Source of the DNA: Methanocellales archaeon
GTDB taxonomy: Archaea > Halobacteriota > UBA148
DNA: 64,000 bases
Direction: 5' to 3'
NCBI GenBank assembly: GCA_028715985.1
Contig: JAQUQR010000001.1
Span: 189,927 to 253,926, forward strand
Position 1 is the stretch's first letter; each line of letters begins with the position of its first letter. Shown piece after piece: positions 43,509 to 53,302 of the stretch. The notes under the pieces were generated by a model, which saw nothing but the letters and a program-made list of their open reading frames with translations, had not been told where the DNA came from and did no database searches. The position numbers and the translations under genes were made by a program.

Positions 43509-43759
43509 TCTATGGTATCATTTTCTCAGACAAGGCGCTTGAGCAGCTCCAAAAAATGGAAAGAAATGCTCAAGAGAGAATAATTGCGGCCCTAGAAAGG
43601 ATTAGAATAAGGCCTGAGAAATACGTGACTAAACTCGTTGGAGATCCGGGGTACAAGTTGCGTGTGGGAAATTATAGGATCATAATGGATATCGATAATA
43701 AAGAACTCCAGATTCTGGTTTTAAAAGTGGGGCACAGGAAGAACATATATGGCAGATAG
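43505..43759 (+). CDS. RelE/ParE-family toxin
   Basis: The 84-residue protein matches RelE-type toxins: FSDKALEQLQKMERNAQERII, RPEKYVTKLVGDPGYKLRVGNYRIIMDID, VLKVGHRKNIYGR. The C-terminal basic residues (H77, R78, K79) lie where RelE toxins contact mRNA. Its GTG/ATG start overlaps the antitoxin stop codon. Its presence in an island with a restriction enzyme and IS debris is typical of such pairs. Confidence 0.88.
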   Translation: MIYGIIFSDKALEQLQKMERNAQERIIAALERIRIRPEKYVTKLVGDPGYKLRVGNYRIIMDIDNKELQILVLKVGHRKNIYGR

Positions 43760-43929
43760 GCGCCCAAATCAAACTCTCTCGAATTCTGGTGCTAACACAC
43801 TCGGATAACACGCTGATATCCCTCCATCTCCCTTCGGGATGCCCCGCTCTATCGTGATCGGCAACGTAGCATATCCGAGAAACGTTGTACTATACAATAC
43901 AACACATCGAACGTCCCACTAAACCAAAA

Positions 43930-44376
43930 CTACTCCTTTTCTTTGACGTACTTTACCCCTTCGGGCTCTTCATATTTTGTTCTGATAACGATGGTGTTGG
44001 ACATCCTATTAAAGAGACGTAGTTTGCTATTGGGCATTGCCAACCAGCCGATAAGACAATCCAATGGCAGAATAAAGGCCTTGCCAAAACTTTCTAATGC
44101 GGCAACTCCGAAACCTATCTTCTCCCCTTTCCGATCTGTAACTTTTAGGTTCAATGCCATTTTTCCCACAGATTGGCCCTTATATCCTTCAAACAAAGTC
44201 CAATAGGCAAAAATCAATACACTGCTAACTCCGAAACTTTTCATGTTGATAGGGTCAAAGTCCCAAGGAAATCCTAAAGAAGTTGTAACGATGTTTGAAA
44301 AAGCGCTCACCAACAGTATATCAATAACCCACGCCCAGAATCTGCTTCCCCACTTAGCCAAATGTATCGTCTCCAT
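43930..44376 (-). CDS. RDD-family membrane protein
   Basis: The start at 44376 (METIHLAKWGSRF) has a clear AAGGTGA site just upstream; the ATG at 44412 is further out and lacks one. The protein has the RDD layout: an Arg and Asp in SRFWAWVIDILLVSAF (first helix), a second helix VLIFAYWTLFEG, then GQSVGKMALNLKVTD. RDD proteins are membrane proteins of uncertain function, some linked to transport. No partner is nearby. Confidence 0.87.
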   Translation of the reverse strand: METIHLAKWGSRFWAWVIDILLVSAFSNIVTTSLGFPWDFDPINMKSFGVSSVLIFAYWTLFEGYKGQSVGKMALNLKVTDRKGEKIGFGVAALESFGKAFILPLDCLIGWLAMPNSKLRLFNRMSNTIVIRTKYEEPEGVKYVKEKE

Positions 44377-44515
44377 TTCCTCACCTTTTTCTACAGATAA
44401 CTTACTTTTCACTCTTTTTATTTAAATAATCACCAAAGTCTGTTAAATGGTTATATATATGTATGCTACTTGTTTTTATACTGTAAACGTATGTATATTC
44501 GCATTGGATAATGAT

Positions 44516-45631
44516 ATGGTCATGGATTCCAAGATAGAGCAAAAGATCAAAGCTTTAGAAGACGAAATTTTCAAGACACAGAAGAATAAGGCTACTGAAC
44601 ACCATATCGGTAAGCTCAAGTCTAAAATTGCAAGACTTAAAGAAGAAGCAGAGAAAAGACAAAGCAAAGGCCCTAAAGGCAAAGGGTTTTCGATTAAGAA
44701 ATCTGGTGATGCTGTCGTGGGCCTCGTAGGTTTTCCAAACACCGGCAAAAGCACTCTTTTAAATCAATTAACCGGGGCTTCTAGTAAAATAGGCGATTAC
44801 GATTTCACCACATTGGAAGCAATTCCTGGTGTAATGAAATATAAAGGGGCAGATATTCAGTTTTTGGATTTACCGGGTCTTATTACAGGTGCATCAAAAG
44901 GTAAGGGTCGGGGAAAAGAAGTTTTGTCTGCTATTCGAAATGTTGATTTGTTATTGTTAATGGTCGATGTGCGGTACTTAGGACATCTTGAAATAATTGA
45001 GAAAGAATTATATGATGCTGGTTTGCGGTTAAATCAAAATAGCCCAGGTGTTTTTACTACAAGAAAAGATAGTGGCGGAATTAAAGTAAATTCTACGACT
45101 GCCCTTACACATCTAAATGAAGATACTATAAAATCGATTGCCTCCGAGTTTGTGACGAGTGCAGACATCATTATACGTGAGGACATTTCTGAGGACCAAT
45201 TAATCGATTCCTTTTCTAAAAACAGAGCATATATGCAAGCCGTGGTCGTTATAAATAAAAAAGACCTTGTAATCAAGGAAATTTTGGATGAAAATATAAA
45301 AAAAATAAGGGCGAAAGGTCTGGACGTATTAACAATATCTGCTAAAAATGGTGATGGCTTGGATGAACTTAGAGAAGCCATCTTTTCTCGACTGAAAATA
45401 GTCAGGATATATTTGAAACCTAGTGGGGGGGAAGCCGATTATGATAAACCTTTGATATTGAAAGAAGATGACCTAGTAGAGGATGCTTGTAAAAAGCTTC
45501 ATCGCGATTTTCGGGAGAAATTTAGATATGCGTTGATTTGGGGCTCTTCTGCAAAACATGCTGGTCAAAAGGTTGGATTAGACCATACATTAAAAGATGA
45601 GGACGTTTTGACAATAATCATATGGAAATAA
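44516..45631 (+). CDS. DRG-family translation-associated GTPase
   Basis: I place the start at ATG 44516 (MVMDSKIEQKI). The N-terminal 50 residues are a charged helical region, followed by a GTPase core with G1 GFPNTGKSTLL, G3 DLPGLI, and G4 NKKDLV. The C-terminal roughly 80 residues are a TGS domain (RIYLKPSGGEADYDKPLIL). This is the domain order of DRG proteins, which bind ribosomes or polysomes in archaea and eukaryotes. A TATA-like TTTTTATA lies about 40 bases before the start. Length is normal for the family. Confidence 0.94.
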   Translation: MVMDSKIEQKIKALEDEIFKTQKNKATEHHIGKLKSKIARLKEEAEKRQSKGPKGKGFSIKKSGDAVVGLVGFPNTGKSTLLNQLTGASSKIGDYDFTTLEAIPGVMKYKGADIQFLDLPGLITGASKGKGRGKEVLSAIRNVDLLLLMVDVRYLGHLEIIEKELYDAGLRLNQNSPGVFTTRKDSGGIKVNSTTALTHLNEDTIKSIASEFVTSADIIIREDISEDQLIDSFSKNRAYMQAVVVINKKDLVIKEILDENIKKIRAKGLDVLTISAKNGDGLDELREAIFSRLKIVRIYLKPSGGEADYDKPLILKEDDLVEDACKKLHRDFREKFRYALIWGSSAKHAGQKVGLDHTLKDEDVLTIIIWK

Positions 45632-45825
45632 TTTTTGAGCAAGCATTCAGGAATGTAGGGATAAAATAATGGAATTAAAGTTCATTTTATAAGGCACAGT
45701 TTTGCTATATTGCATCTTTAAATACGTTTGGTTGCCCTCTTTTTTCAAATCTAATATGTGGGATTGGGGCTGGATTTTAGATGACCAAAGTATATTTATG
45801 ATGAGAAATGTATAACTGCATAACA

Positions 45826-46710
45826 ATGGTGGAAGATACTGGCAGCATAATAAGTGACGGATTTGACAAATGGCAGAAGAATTTGAACATCTGTCTTCCA
45901 TTTGTGTTTGATTTGGTAATATCCTCTGCATTGGCACTTATAATCTTAGGCAGCGCTATCTTAGCGACGATTCCGTCATTTGTTCCGTATCTCACCAATC
46001 CGCCTGATGAAATATCACCCCATCTTATTTCACAGCTTCTACCTCAAATACTTCGAAGCCTGAGCATAATTATAGCTGCTATTATCATTACCATAATCTT
46101 AGGGTTACTGGTGAGTTCGTTTTTCACCGCAGGCGCAATTGGCATGGCTAAAGAGGCTATAAAAAGTGGTCAAACGAATCTATCGGACATGAAAGATTAC
46201 GGAAGCAGAAAATTCATAGATATTTTCTTTGCTAACCTAATCATTGGTTTGATAGCTTTTGCAGGTGTTATTTTCATTATTCCTGGTGTTTTATCTTTTT
46301 GGGATGTGATTATATCTGGAATAAACCTACCCCTGGCTGAGGTTTTACCGTTAGTGACACTATTTGGATTGGGATTTTTGGCTATGGGTATTTATGTTAT
46401 GATTATTAGTATAATTTTTGCCCCATCACGGTATGCCATTGTTATAGAAGACCTTAGAGCAGTAGAAGGCGTGAAAAAAGGTTTTAGGTTTTTTATGGAC
46501 AACAAAGTTGATGTCTTTTTGATCTGGCTTATCGTGTTTGCGATAACGGCAGTTTCAACTTTTGTTAATTCTATACCCTACGTTGGATGGATAATCGGCA
46601 CGGCTATATCAGTTATCATAATTTCCCCCTTGGCAGTCATATGGTGGAGCAGATTATACCTTAATACTTCAATAAGTATCGGATCAGATGAATTAGTTAA
46701 GCAGACTTAG
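45826..46710 (+). CDS. Multi-pass membrane protein (DUF7847-like)
   Basis: The ATG at 45826 lies about 30 bases after a TATATTTAT element, which suggests a leaderless start. The 294-residue protein has about six membrane helices. It begins SIISDGFDKWQKNLNICLPF and has a long loop between the first two helices. An amphipathic section EDLRAVEGVKKGFRFFM comes before the fifth. The family is common in archaea and its function is unknown. The gene stands between the GTPase and a DUF4389 protein. Confidence 0.78.
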   Translation: MVEDTGSIISDGFDKWQKNLNICLPFVFDLVISSALALIILGSAILATIPSFVPYLTNPPDEISPHLISQLLPQILRSLSIIIAAIIITIILGLLVSSFFTAGAIGMAKEAIKSGQTNLSDMKDYGSRKFIDIFFANLIIGLIAFAGVIFIIPGVLSFWDVIISGINLPLAEVLPLVTLFGLGFLAMGIYVMIISIIFAPSRYAIVIEDLRAVEGVKKGFRFFMDNKVDVFLIWLIVFAITAVSTFVNSIPYVGWIIGTAISVIIISPLAVIWWSRLYLNTSISIGSDELVKQT

Positions 46711-46835
46711 ATACCCTAATGTATGAAGATCTCATCCAAAGGTTCGTGGGATGCCCCCAAATTTTATTTGGTGGTGAAGCGGTTGCATCTGCGTGCATAT
46801 GGATGAGCAAATAAAATTAAAGGAGGTGACGGATC

Positions 46836-47183
46836 ATGGTTGGAGAATCTGGTGAATTGAAACAGCTATTTGTTTACGAGCGCGATGCAAGTCGATTAGA
46901 GCTTTTCATTAGGATCGTTTATTCGATTGCTATTTACATCGTATTAGTGGTGTACGGATTTATCGCTGAGATATGCCTGGCTATCCAGTGGTTTGTGATA
47001 TTGATACTCGGTCGCAGAAGCGAGGGATTAGCCCTCTTCATTAAAGGCTACCTTGAATATGTTGTGCATGTGATAGGCTATTTTTACTGGATGACTGACA
47101 AGCGACCAGGGATAATGCCAAAGAAGAGTGAGATATACGAAAGAGAATATATGAACCTCTCCAAAGAACACACCGAACAATAA
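46836..47183 (+). CDS. DUF4389 membrane protein
   Basis: A perfect GGAGGTGA ribosome site precedes the ATG by about seven bases. The 115-residue protein has two membrane helices (LFIRIVYSIAIYIVLVVYGF and LAIQWFVILILG), then the conserved EYVVHVIGYFYWMTDKRPG, as in DUF4389. The function is unknown. The gene-free stretch 47184-47468 after it has no visible element besides A/T-rich sequence. Confidence 0.88.
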   Translation: MVGESGELKQLFVYERDASRLELFIRIVYSIAIYIVLVVYGFIAEICLAIQWFVILILGRRSEGLALFIKGYLEYVVHVIGYFYWMTDKRPGIMPKKSEIYEREYMNLSKEHTEQ

Positions 47184-47468
47184 ATAGCTATAGATAGCCA
47201 TTGAGTGAAATTGGACAAAAGGAATAACATTGGCGATAAAAAGTAAGGTTAGTGGATATGCTGTGGGACGGTTTCACATCAGATGATTTCCGATCATTTT
47301 ATGTATGTTGTGTTAACGCTTTTAATCTGGCGCGTTATAAAATTCACAAATCGATTCCATCTAAGATAAGTCAAAATTAAGCATTTGTTCTGGATTTTTG
47401 ATACAAGCAAGTAATGAATGGGAAAACCTTAACCTGTCTGGTAACCATATGATATGTTTTGAGGCACC

Positions 47469-48728
47469 ATGAAAAAGTGGTTTTTGCTAATCTTTCTGAT
47501 GCTGCTTTTGACGTCAAGCATTGCGGGTGCAGCTACTGAGAAGGTATATGTCATTGAGATCGAGGGTATGGTAACCGCAGGCACCGCTCTTCGTGTGGAG
47601 AACGGGATAAAGGATGCATCGCGTATTGGCGCATCTGCGATTTTGATCAAGCTCGATACACCTGGTGGGCTGGTAGATGCGACGATGGATATAGTGAAGT
47701 CCATAGACAACTCCCCCATCCAGGTTATAACCTATGTATCGCCCGAGGGTGCTATCGCTGCATCGGCAGGGACCTATATCCTGCTTTCAGGGGATGTGGC
47801 AGTGATGTCGCCTGGAACTACGTGTGGTGCTTGCATGCCTGTGACATCAGATCCAATGGGAGAGACCAAGCCTGCCGATAATAAAACGATAAATTTTCTG
47901 ACAGCCTATATGAAGGGCATAGCTGAAGAAAATGGTAGACCGGTTGATATCGCGGAGAGATTCGTCACTGAGAATTTGGCTATAACTTCTAATGAAGCGC
48001 TGGAAAAAGGCATTGTGGACATAATTGCGGAAGACGTTCCTGACCTACTTGATCAAATGAACATGACGGGTGCTGAAATATATACTCAGGAAGGGGAGCT
48101 ACGTGACGGTATCATCGATCTGCTCAGCAATCCCCAAATAGCCTTCATATTACTTCTAGTGGGAATATATGGAATTATGTTTGGTTTCATGTCGCCTGGA
48201 ACATATGTGCCAGAGACAATAGGTGCCATCTGCCTCATCTTGGCATTGTATGGTCTTGGAACATTTGAAGTAGGTGTATTTGGCATAATCCTAATCATCG
48301 CTGCAGTTACACTATTCATCGCAGAGATGCTCACGCCCACTTATGGTATCTTGACTTTTGGCGGCGTCGTTTGCCTCGTACTGGGGGCGCTAATGCTACC
48401 ACAAGAGCCTTTACTTTCAGAAGTATGGTTCAGAACGTTCCGATTGGTAGTGATTGGCATGGCCAGTGCCTCTGCAGCGTTTTTCATATTTGGAGTTGGT
48501 GCGGTGATAAAAACGAGGAGAATGAAGCCTACCACTGGCTCAGAAGGACTGATCGGGTTGACATGTGAGGCATATTCTGATATAGACCCCGTAGGCCTCG
48601 TTAAGATAAAGGGAGAGATATGGAGAGCGGAATCCAAGGATGGGATAAAGAGCGGGGAAAAAGCGAAAATCGTAGATCGCAGGGGATTAACTTTAATATT
48701 GAGAAAAGTCAATGGTGAAAGTGATTGA
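47469..48728 (+). CDS. NfeD/ClpP-class membrane serine protease
   Basis: The 419-residue protein starts with a signal peptide ([17 protein letters not shown]). A ClpP-like protease domain follows (about residues 25-230), with nucleophile S99 in AASAGTYI and K139 in ADNKTINFL, which correspond to the catalytic serine and lysine of the Pyrococcus PH1510 protease. Four membrane segments follow, then an OB-fold NfeD tail ([14 protein letters not shown]). In Pyrococcus this protease cuts the C-terminal segment of its partner stomatin, and the slipin gene overlaps or abuts it here as well. Confidence 0.94.
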   Translation: MKKWFLLIFLMLLLTSSIAGAATEKVYVIEIEGMVTAGTALRVENGIKDASRIGASAILIKLDTPGGLVDATMDIVKSIDNSPIQVITYVSPEGAIAASAGTYILLSGDVAVMSPGTTCGACMPVTSDPMGETKPADNKTINFLTAYMKGIAEENGRPVDIAERFVTENLAITSNEALEKGIVDIIAEDVPDLLDQMNMTGAEIYTQEGELRDGIIDLLSNPQIAFILLLVGIYGIMFGFMSPGTYVPETIGAICLILALYGLGTFEVGVFGIILIIAAVTLFIAEMLTPTYGILTFGGVVCLVLGALMLPQEPLLSEVWFRTFRLVVIGMASASAAFFIFGVGAVIKTRRMKPTTGSEGLIGLTCEAYSDIDPVGLVKIKGEIWRAESKDGIKSGEKAKIVDRRGLTLILRKVNGESD

Positions 48729-48729
48729 A

Positions 48730-49494
48730 ATGCCTGGGCTCGAAGTAGTAACATATGGTATCGTACTTTTATTGCTGTTGTTTTTGTCCTCAGCTATCAA
48801 GATCGTGAAAGAATATGAGAGGGGGGTAATATTCAGGCTGGGCAGACTCGTGGGTGCAAGAGGTCCTGGGCTGTTTTTCGTCATACCCATATTTGAGGCG
48901 ATGGTTAGGACAGACCTAAGAACGGTAACTTTCGATGTTCCACCTCAGGAAGTGATCACAAAGGACAACGTCACAACAAGGGTAAATGCGGTTGTATATT
49001 ACAGGATAATGGACCCAGAGAAGGCTGTAACAGAAGTGGAGAGCTATCATTATGCGACCTCCCAGATGGCGGTGACAACGTTGAGAGGCGTGATAGGTCA
49101 AACTGAGCTGGATGAATTACTATCAGAGAGGGAGAAGCTAAACAAGCGATTACAGACCATCGTCGATGAGGCGACGGATCCATGGGGAATCAAGGTCACC
49201 GCTGTCGAGATAAAAGATGTAGAGTTGCCCCAAGAAATGAGAAGAGCGATGGCATCTCAGGCAGAGGCAGAGCGAAACAGAAGGGCGAGGGTAACCCATG
49301 CCGAAGGAGAGATGCAGGCTGCCCAAAAAGTGGCAGAAGCAGCTAAAATTCTGAGTGAACAAGAAGGGGGCTTGTTCATCCGAACTTTGCAGACTATAGC
49401 AGATGCCACATCAGAAAAGGCGACCACAGTTGTTATCCCATTGCCAATAGAGCTCATGAAGGCCCTGGGGCCTAAAAATAAAAAAGAAAAATGA
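48730..49494 (+). CDS. Slipin/stomatin-like SPFH protein
   Basis: The ATG at 48730 follows the GGTGA at 48715 at a good distance and follows the protease stop codon directly; a start at 48712 would overlap it. The protein has one N-terminal membrane helix ([15 protein letters not shown]). Its SPFH domain includes [22 protein letters not shown] and [20 protein letters not shown], and is followed by a long coiled coil ([22 protein letters not shown]). Stomatins form ring-shaped membrane assemblies. It is the predicted substrate and partner of the NfeD protease. Confidence 0.94.
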   Translation: MPGLEVVTYGIVLLLLLFLSSAIKIVKEYERGVIFRLGRLVGARGPGLFFVIPIFEAMVRTDLRTVTFDVPPQEVITKDNVTTRVNAVVYYRIMDPEKAVTEVESYHYATSQMAVTTLRGVIGQTELDELLSEREKLNKRLQTIVDEATDPWGIKVTAVEIKDVELPQEMRRAMASQAEAERNRRARVTHAEGEMQAAQKVAEAAKILSEQEGGLFIRTLQTIADATSEKATTVVIPLPIELMKALGPKNKKEK

Positions 49495-49500
49495 ACTCAA

Positions 49501-50247
49501 TTACAATCTCGCTATCGTGATAAATCCGGTGTGTCCAACTGCGCGTGTGCTCGGCCGAGTTCGTCCTTTTGCGAAGTTTATCTCTCTCTCCATGCATTCG
49601 AGGGTTCGGACCTCTGAGAAGTCTTTTCCCATCGCCTCTCTTATGTCTTTGCTTTGTTCAAAGAAAGGAGAGTATGTTACCAAGAAGCCACTTGGCTTCA
49701 ACATATTTTTTGTAAAGGGTACCACCTGAGATGCATCCATCATATCCAATGTAATGACATCGAACTTTTCCTTTAGGTGTGGGGCTTCCGATAGGATGTC
49801 TCCATGTCTCACTTCGACGTTTTTTAGTCCAGTAGCACAGATGTTTTTTCTGGCGATTTTGACAAACTCAGCGTTCTTCTCATAGGTAATCACCTTGCTT
49901 GCGATGCTGCCCAGATAGATGGCGAGTATACCGGAGCCGGTCCCTGCATCGAGCACCTCATCCTCTTTGCTAAGACCCGTGTAAGCGATGATGATTCCGA
50001 TATCTTTTGGTATCATCGGTGCCCCTACGCGCTTGCAATGTCTGAAAAAGTCTATAGTCCTAGGCTTTTGGATCACGAAACCATGACCTAAATGTGTAAC
50101 GACGGAATCCCCATATCCCCTTCCCATCAGCTCTTTCAGCCGAACGATGCCAAGGTCCGTGTGCAATTCCCCCTCTGAAACTTCTACTAAAAACTCCCGC
50201 TTTTTACCTTTGAGTAATACTATATCTCCAGTTAACACAGCCATCAC
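49501..50247 (-). CDS. trmI: tRNA (adenine-N1) methyltransferase TrmI
   Basis: This 248-residue enzyme methylates A57/A58 of archaeal tRNA. A short N-terminal beta domain is followed by the S-adenosylmethionine site DAGTGSGILAIYLGS (about residues 100-114), the acidic partner in ITYEKNAEF, and the motif DVITLDMMDASQ. Basic and aromatic elements near the C-terminus (FAKGRTRPSTRAVGHTGF) are typical. It overlaps the NAC gene by four bases on the same strand. Confidence 0.94.
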   Translation of the reverse strand: MMAVLTGDIVLLKGKKREFLVEVSEGELHTDLGIVRLKELMGRGYGDSVVTHLGHGFVIQKPRTIDFFRHCKRVGAPMIPKDIGIIIAYTGLSKEDEVLDAGTGSGILAIYLGSIASKVITYEKNAEFVKIARKNICATGLKNVEVRHGDILSEAPHLKEKFDVITLDMMDASQVVPFTKNMLKPSGFLVTYSPFFEQSKDIREAMGKDFSEVRTLECMEREINFAKGRTRPSTRAVGHTGFITIARL

Positions 50248-50585
50248 TTTTTTAAGTTCATTATCGCTTCTGCCAGATCTCCTTTGACCTCTTTTAACGC
50301 AGCTTTGGCTTCCGTCTCACTGACGCCCGTCTGCTCGATCACAAGCTGAACATCAGCCTCAGGTATTTCCTCGCGAGGATGCTCTTCTGGTGTCCCAGCT
50401 ATTTGGTAGGTTTTTACCCCCCTGGCGTCCATGATCGTGACATCTGCATCACGGAAAACAATTTCACTATCCGCAGTTCGAATGATGACCTCTTCTACGC
50501 CCTCAATTTCCTTTATGTCGATCCCCATTTGTTTCATCATTTGTTTCAATTTTTGCGGGTTCATCCCTCTCATTCCTGGAAACAT
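50244..50585 (-). CDS. Nascent polypeptide-associated complex protein
   Basis: The ATG at 50585 (MFPGMRGMNPQKLKQMM) has a perfect AGGTGAT site upstream; the longer frame from 50666 is not likely. The protein has the NAC domain (EEVIIRTADSEIVFRDADVTIMDARG, shown here in part) near residues 25-80. A C-terminal UBA domain follows (VQLVIEQTGVSETEAKAALKE). NAC shields nascent chains at the ribosome. Length 113 is normal for archaea. It overlaps trmI by four bases, so both are translated together. Confidence 0.95.
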   Translation of the reverse strand: MFPGMRGMNPQKLKQMMKQMGIDIKEIEGVEEVIIRTADSEIVFRDADVTIMDARGVKTYQIAGTPEEHPREEIPEADVQLVIEQTGVSETEAKAALKEVKGDLAEAIMNLKK

Positions 50586-50704
50586 GATATCACCTTTTTT
50601 ATTTCTATATCGCTTACATATGCATGGTATATATGGTATGGTATATGTTATGTAAAAACAAAACATAAACCTTATAGGGTTTCCAGATGGGAGATTGTAA
50701 TGTA

Positions 50705-52147
50705 ATGTCTATGTCTATGATCGAAGCAATCACATCACGGCAGATGAATGCAATAGACCTTAATGCGGCTTATCTTGGCATTTCGCGTTTAGAGCTAATG
50801 GAAAATGCAGGCAGAGCAATCGCATCTACGGTAAGGGAGCGACTTACCAAGGGCAATGTTACGATATTTGCTGGAAGGGGTAACAATGGAGGGGACGCAC
50901 TTGTCGCTGCCCGCTATCTTGAGGGATTTAACGTCCATGTGATCCTGCTTGGCCGTGCTGGAGAGATAAAGTCCAAAGAGGCAAAGATACATTGGGACAA
51001 ACTACAAAACACTGGAATAGCTCTAAGGGAGACACGCAGCCCAGACGATATTGATGATGCTTGCATAGTGAATTCGGACGTTATCATCGATGCAATATTT
51101 GGCACAGGTGTTCATGGAAAAATTAGAGAGCTGGAGTCTACCACGATCGATTTAATCAATTCTTCCAGCGCTTTTGTGATTTCGGTGGATGTGCCAAGTG
51201 GAATGGACCCAGATACTGGCATGGGCGAGAAAATGGTTCATCCGGATGTAATCCTTACCTTCCATAAGATGAAGAGGGGGCTATTAAACGCTCCAAATGT
51301 GAAGGTTGTAGACATCGGCATTCCAAAAGATGCGGAATTGTTTGCAGGACCCGGAGACCTTCGACTGCTTAAAACGAGAGATGCCCACAGTCATAAAGGA
51401 GATAATGGGCGCATATTGGTCATAGGTGGTGGCGTATACAGTGGTGCTCCTGCATTGGCTGCATTAGCAGCGCTTCGAACGGGAGCAGATATTGTAACAG
51501 TTGCCGCACCTCTTAGTGTTGCAGACATCATCGCATCCTTCTCGCCAAACCTAATCGTCTCGCCCCTTACGTCCGACGTCCTAGTCCTTGGGGATGTACC
51601 GATCATAAACGAATTGATATTAAGGCATGACGTTGTGGTGATTGGAATGGGATTGGGCAGGAGCGAGTTGACACAAGGGGCGATCAGAGCTGTCATCCCT
51701 TTGTGTAAAAAGATTGTGGTCGATGCAGATGCTTTGAGTGCATTAGAGTTTCCATTGAAAGGGGGTATTATAACCCCCCATGCAGGGGAGTTCAAATCAT
51801 TGTGCAGGGCAGAGAACCTAAAGGGCAGGAAGAAATCTGATCTGGTCAAGAAATTTGCTCAGGAAAAAAAAGTCGTAGTACTGTTAAAAGGGAAAACAGA
51901 CCTAATATCGGATGGAACCTCTCTGAAAATGAACAGAACCGGTAATGCGGGTATGACCGTCGGTGGAACGGGTGATGTGCTGGCAGGCCTCGTGGGAGCA
52001 ATATATGCTAAAAATAATGCATTGGAAGCGGCTGTCGCAGGAGCTTTCATAAATGGCAGGGCAGGAGACATTGCATTTGAGAAGTACGGATTTGGGCTAT
52101 TGGCGACGGATGTAATAGAAAATATCCCAAAGGCAATGGGGGATTGA
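50705..52147 (+). CDS. nnr: Bifunctional NAD(P)HX epimerase/dehydratase
   Basis: The protein repairs damaged hydrated NADH and NADPH. The N-terminal half (about residues 1-215) is the epimerase, with GRGNNGGDALVAARYL and SVDVPSGMDPDTG. The C-terminal half (about 225-480) is the ADP/ATP-dependent dehydratase, with VVIGMGLGRS and the ATP-binding GNAGMTVGGTGDVLAGL. I chose ATG 50705 because a GGGAG sequence lies 11 bases upstream. ATG 50687, 50711 or 50717 are possible too. It is followed by moaC on the same strand with almost no gap. Confidence 0.92.
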   Translation: MSMSMIEAITSRQMNAIDLNAAYLGISRLELMENAGRAIASTVRERLTKGNVTIFAGRGNNGGDALVAARYLEGFNVHVILLGRAGEIKSKEAKIHWDKLQNTGIALRETRSPDDIDDACIVNSDVIIDAIFGTGVHGKIRELESTTIDLINSSSAFVISVDVPSGMDPDTGMGEKMVHPDVILTFHKMKRGLLNAPNVKVVDIGIPKDAELFAGPGDLRLLKTRDAHSHKGDNGRILVIGGGVYSGAPALAALAALRTGADIVTVAAPLSVADIIASFSPNLIVSPLTSDVLVLGDVPIINELILRHDVVVIGMGLGRSELTQGAIRAVIPLCKKIVVDADALSALEFPLKGGIITPHAGEFKSLCRAENLKGRKKSDLVKKFAQEKKVVVLLKGKTDLISDGTSLKMNRTGNAGMTVGGTGDVLAGLVGAIYAKNNALEAAVAGAFINGRAGDIAFEKYGFGLLATDVIENIPKAMGD

Positions 52148-52152
52148 TACAT

Positions 52153-52620
52153 ATGGAATTTACACACGTTAAGGGTGAAAAGGTAAAGATGGTGGATATA
52201 AGTGATAAGAAGGTAGTTGCCAGATATGCAATTGCGACTGGTAAGATCAAACTCCGTACCTCTACAATCCAGGCTATAAAAGATGGCGTAGTTGAAAAGG
52301 GAAACGTTCTAGCCACTGCCAGAATTGCAACGATACAGGCTGTCAAGCGAACACCTGAGATCATCCCGATGTGTCATCAAATCCCTATAACAAGCATAGA
52401 TGTAGACTTTGAGATAGAGGATCCCTATATCCAAGCTACCGTGGGAGTGAAATCCGTAGGAAAGACCGGTGTGGAAATGGAGGCACTCCACGGGGTCAGC
52501 GTTGCACTGCTCACGATCTGGGATATGGTAAAGTCAGCAGAAAAGGATGAAACTGGGAATTATCCGTTTACGATTATCGAGGACATTTCTGTGATAAAAA
52601 AGGCAAAGAATGAGATATGA
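52153..52620 (+). CDS. moaC: Cyclic pyranopterin monophosphate synthase MoaC
   Basis: MoaC converts the MoaA product to cyclic pyranopterin monophosphate in molybdenum/tungsten cofactor synthesis. Active-site motifs MCHQIP and VEMEALHGVSVALLTIWDM are intact near residues 73-78 and 107-125. The ATG at 52153 is preferred to the TTG at 52144 and matches the family. No other moa genes are close by. It overlaps the following methyltransferase by 11 bases. Confidence 0.95.
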   Translation: MEFTHVKGEKVKMVDISDKKVVARYAIATGKIKLRTSTIQAIKDGVVEKGNVLATARIATIQAVKRTPEIIPMCHQIPITSIDVDFEIEDPYIQATVGVKSVGKTGVEMEALHGVSVALLTIWDMVKSAEKDETGNYPFTIIEDISVIKKAKNEI

Positions 52621-53302
52621 TGTAGTGCTCGTCGAACCAAAATATGAAGGCAACGTTGGCTCAGTCGCGAGAGTGATGAAAAATTTCGGCTTCACAGACC
52701 TGGTGTTGGTCAATCCATCCGAATTGGGCGATCTCTCCCGGGCCATGGCATCCCACGCCATCGATATCCTGGATAACTGCAAAATCGCTTGCTCATTTGA
52801 AGAAGCTGTCGCAACTTCGGATCTAATAGTGGGTACGACTGGAACTGCTGGAACGTCGGATGATGAGCACATCAGGATGCCGTTTTACGCTCCAGCGGAG
52901 TTAAAAGAGAAGTTGGATAAGAAGGTGGGAGTTATATCTCTGGTTTTTGGTAGAGAGGATGCAGGATTGAGCAACGAGGAACTCAAGCAATGTGATATGA
53001 TCCTAAAAATCCCCACCAGCGATGAATACCCGGTTATGAATTTGTCCCATGCTGTAGCCGTGATACTTTACGAATTGAGCGGCATTCCCCCGGGAAAAAT
53101 CAACTTGGCCAAGCACGATGACTTGGAGAGGTTATATGCGCATTGTGGATCTGTCTTGGAGCAAGTGGGCTATCCTGAGCATAAGTGTGCTAAGACGCTA
53201 TTGATGCTACGTCGTATCCTTGGGAGGGCGATACTGACGGGAAGGGAGGTACAAACCCTTAGAGGCATATTGCGGAAAATTGAATGGCGGATCAATAGAT
53301 GA
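52610..53302 (+). CDS. TrmJ-type SpoU (SPOUT) RNA methyltransferase
   Basis: This 230-residue SPOUT methyltransferase shows the N-terminal DVVLVEPKYEGNVGSVARVMKNFG, which is typical of TrmJ-like 2'-O-methyltransferases. The trefoil-knot motifs SLVFGREDAGLSNEE and MNLSHAVAVILYEL follow. In archaea the family methylates tRNA position 32 or related sites; the exact target here is not certain. It is flanked by overlapping genes for moaC and a tRNA methylthiotransferase. Confidence 0.9.
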   Translation: MRYDVVLVEPKYEGNVGSVARVMKNFGFTDLVLVNPSELGDLSRAMASHAIDILDNCKIACSFEEAVATSDLIVGTTGTAGTSDDEHIRMPFYAPAELKEKLDKKVGVISLVFGREDAGLSNEELKQCDMILKIPTSDEYPVMNLSHAVAVILYELSGIPPGKINLAKHDDLERLYAHCGSVLEQVGYPEHKCAKTLLMLRRILGRAILTGREVQTLRGILRKIEWRINR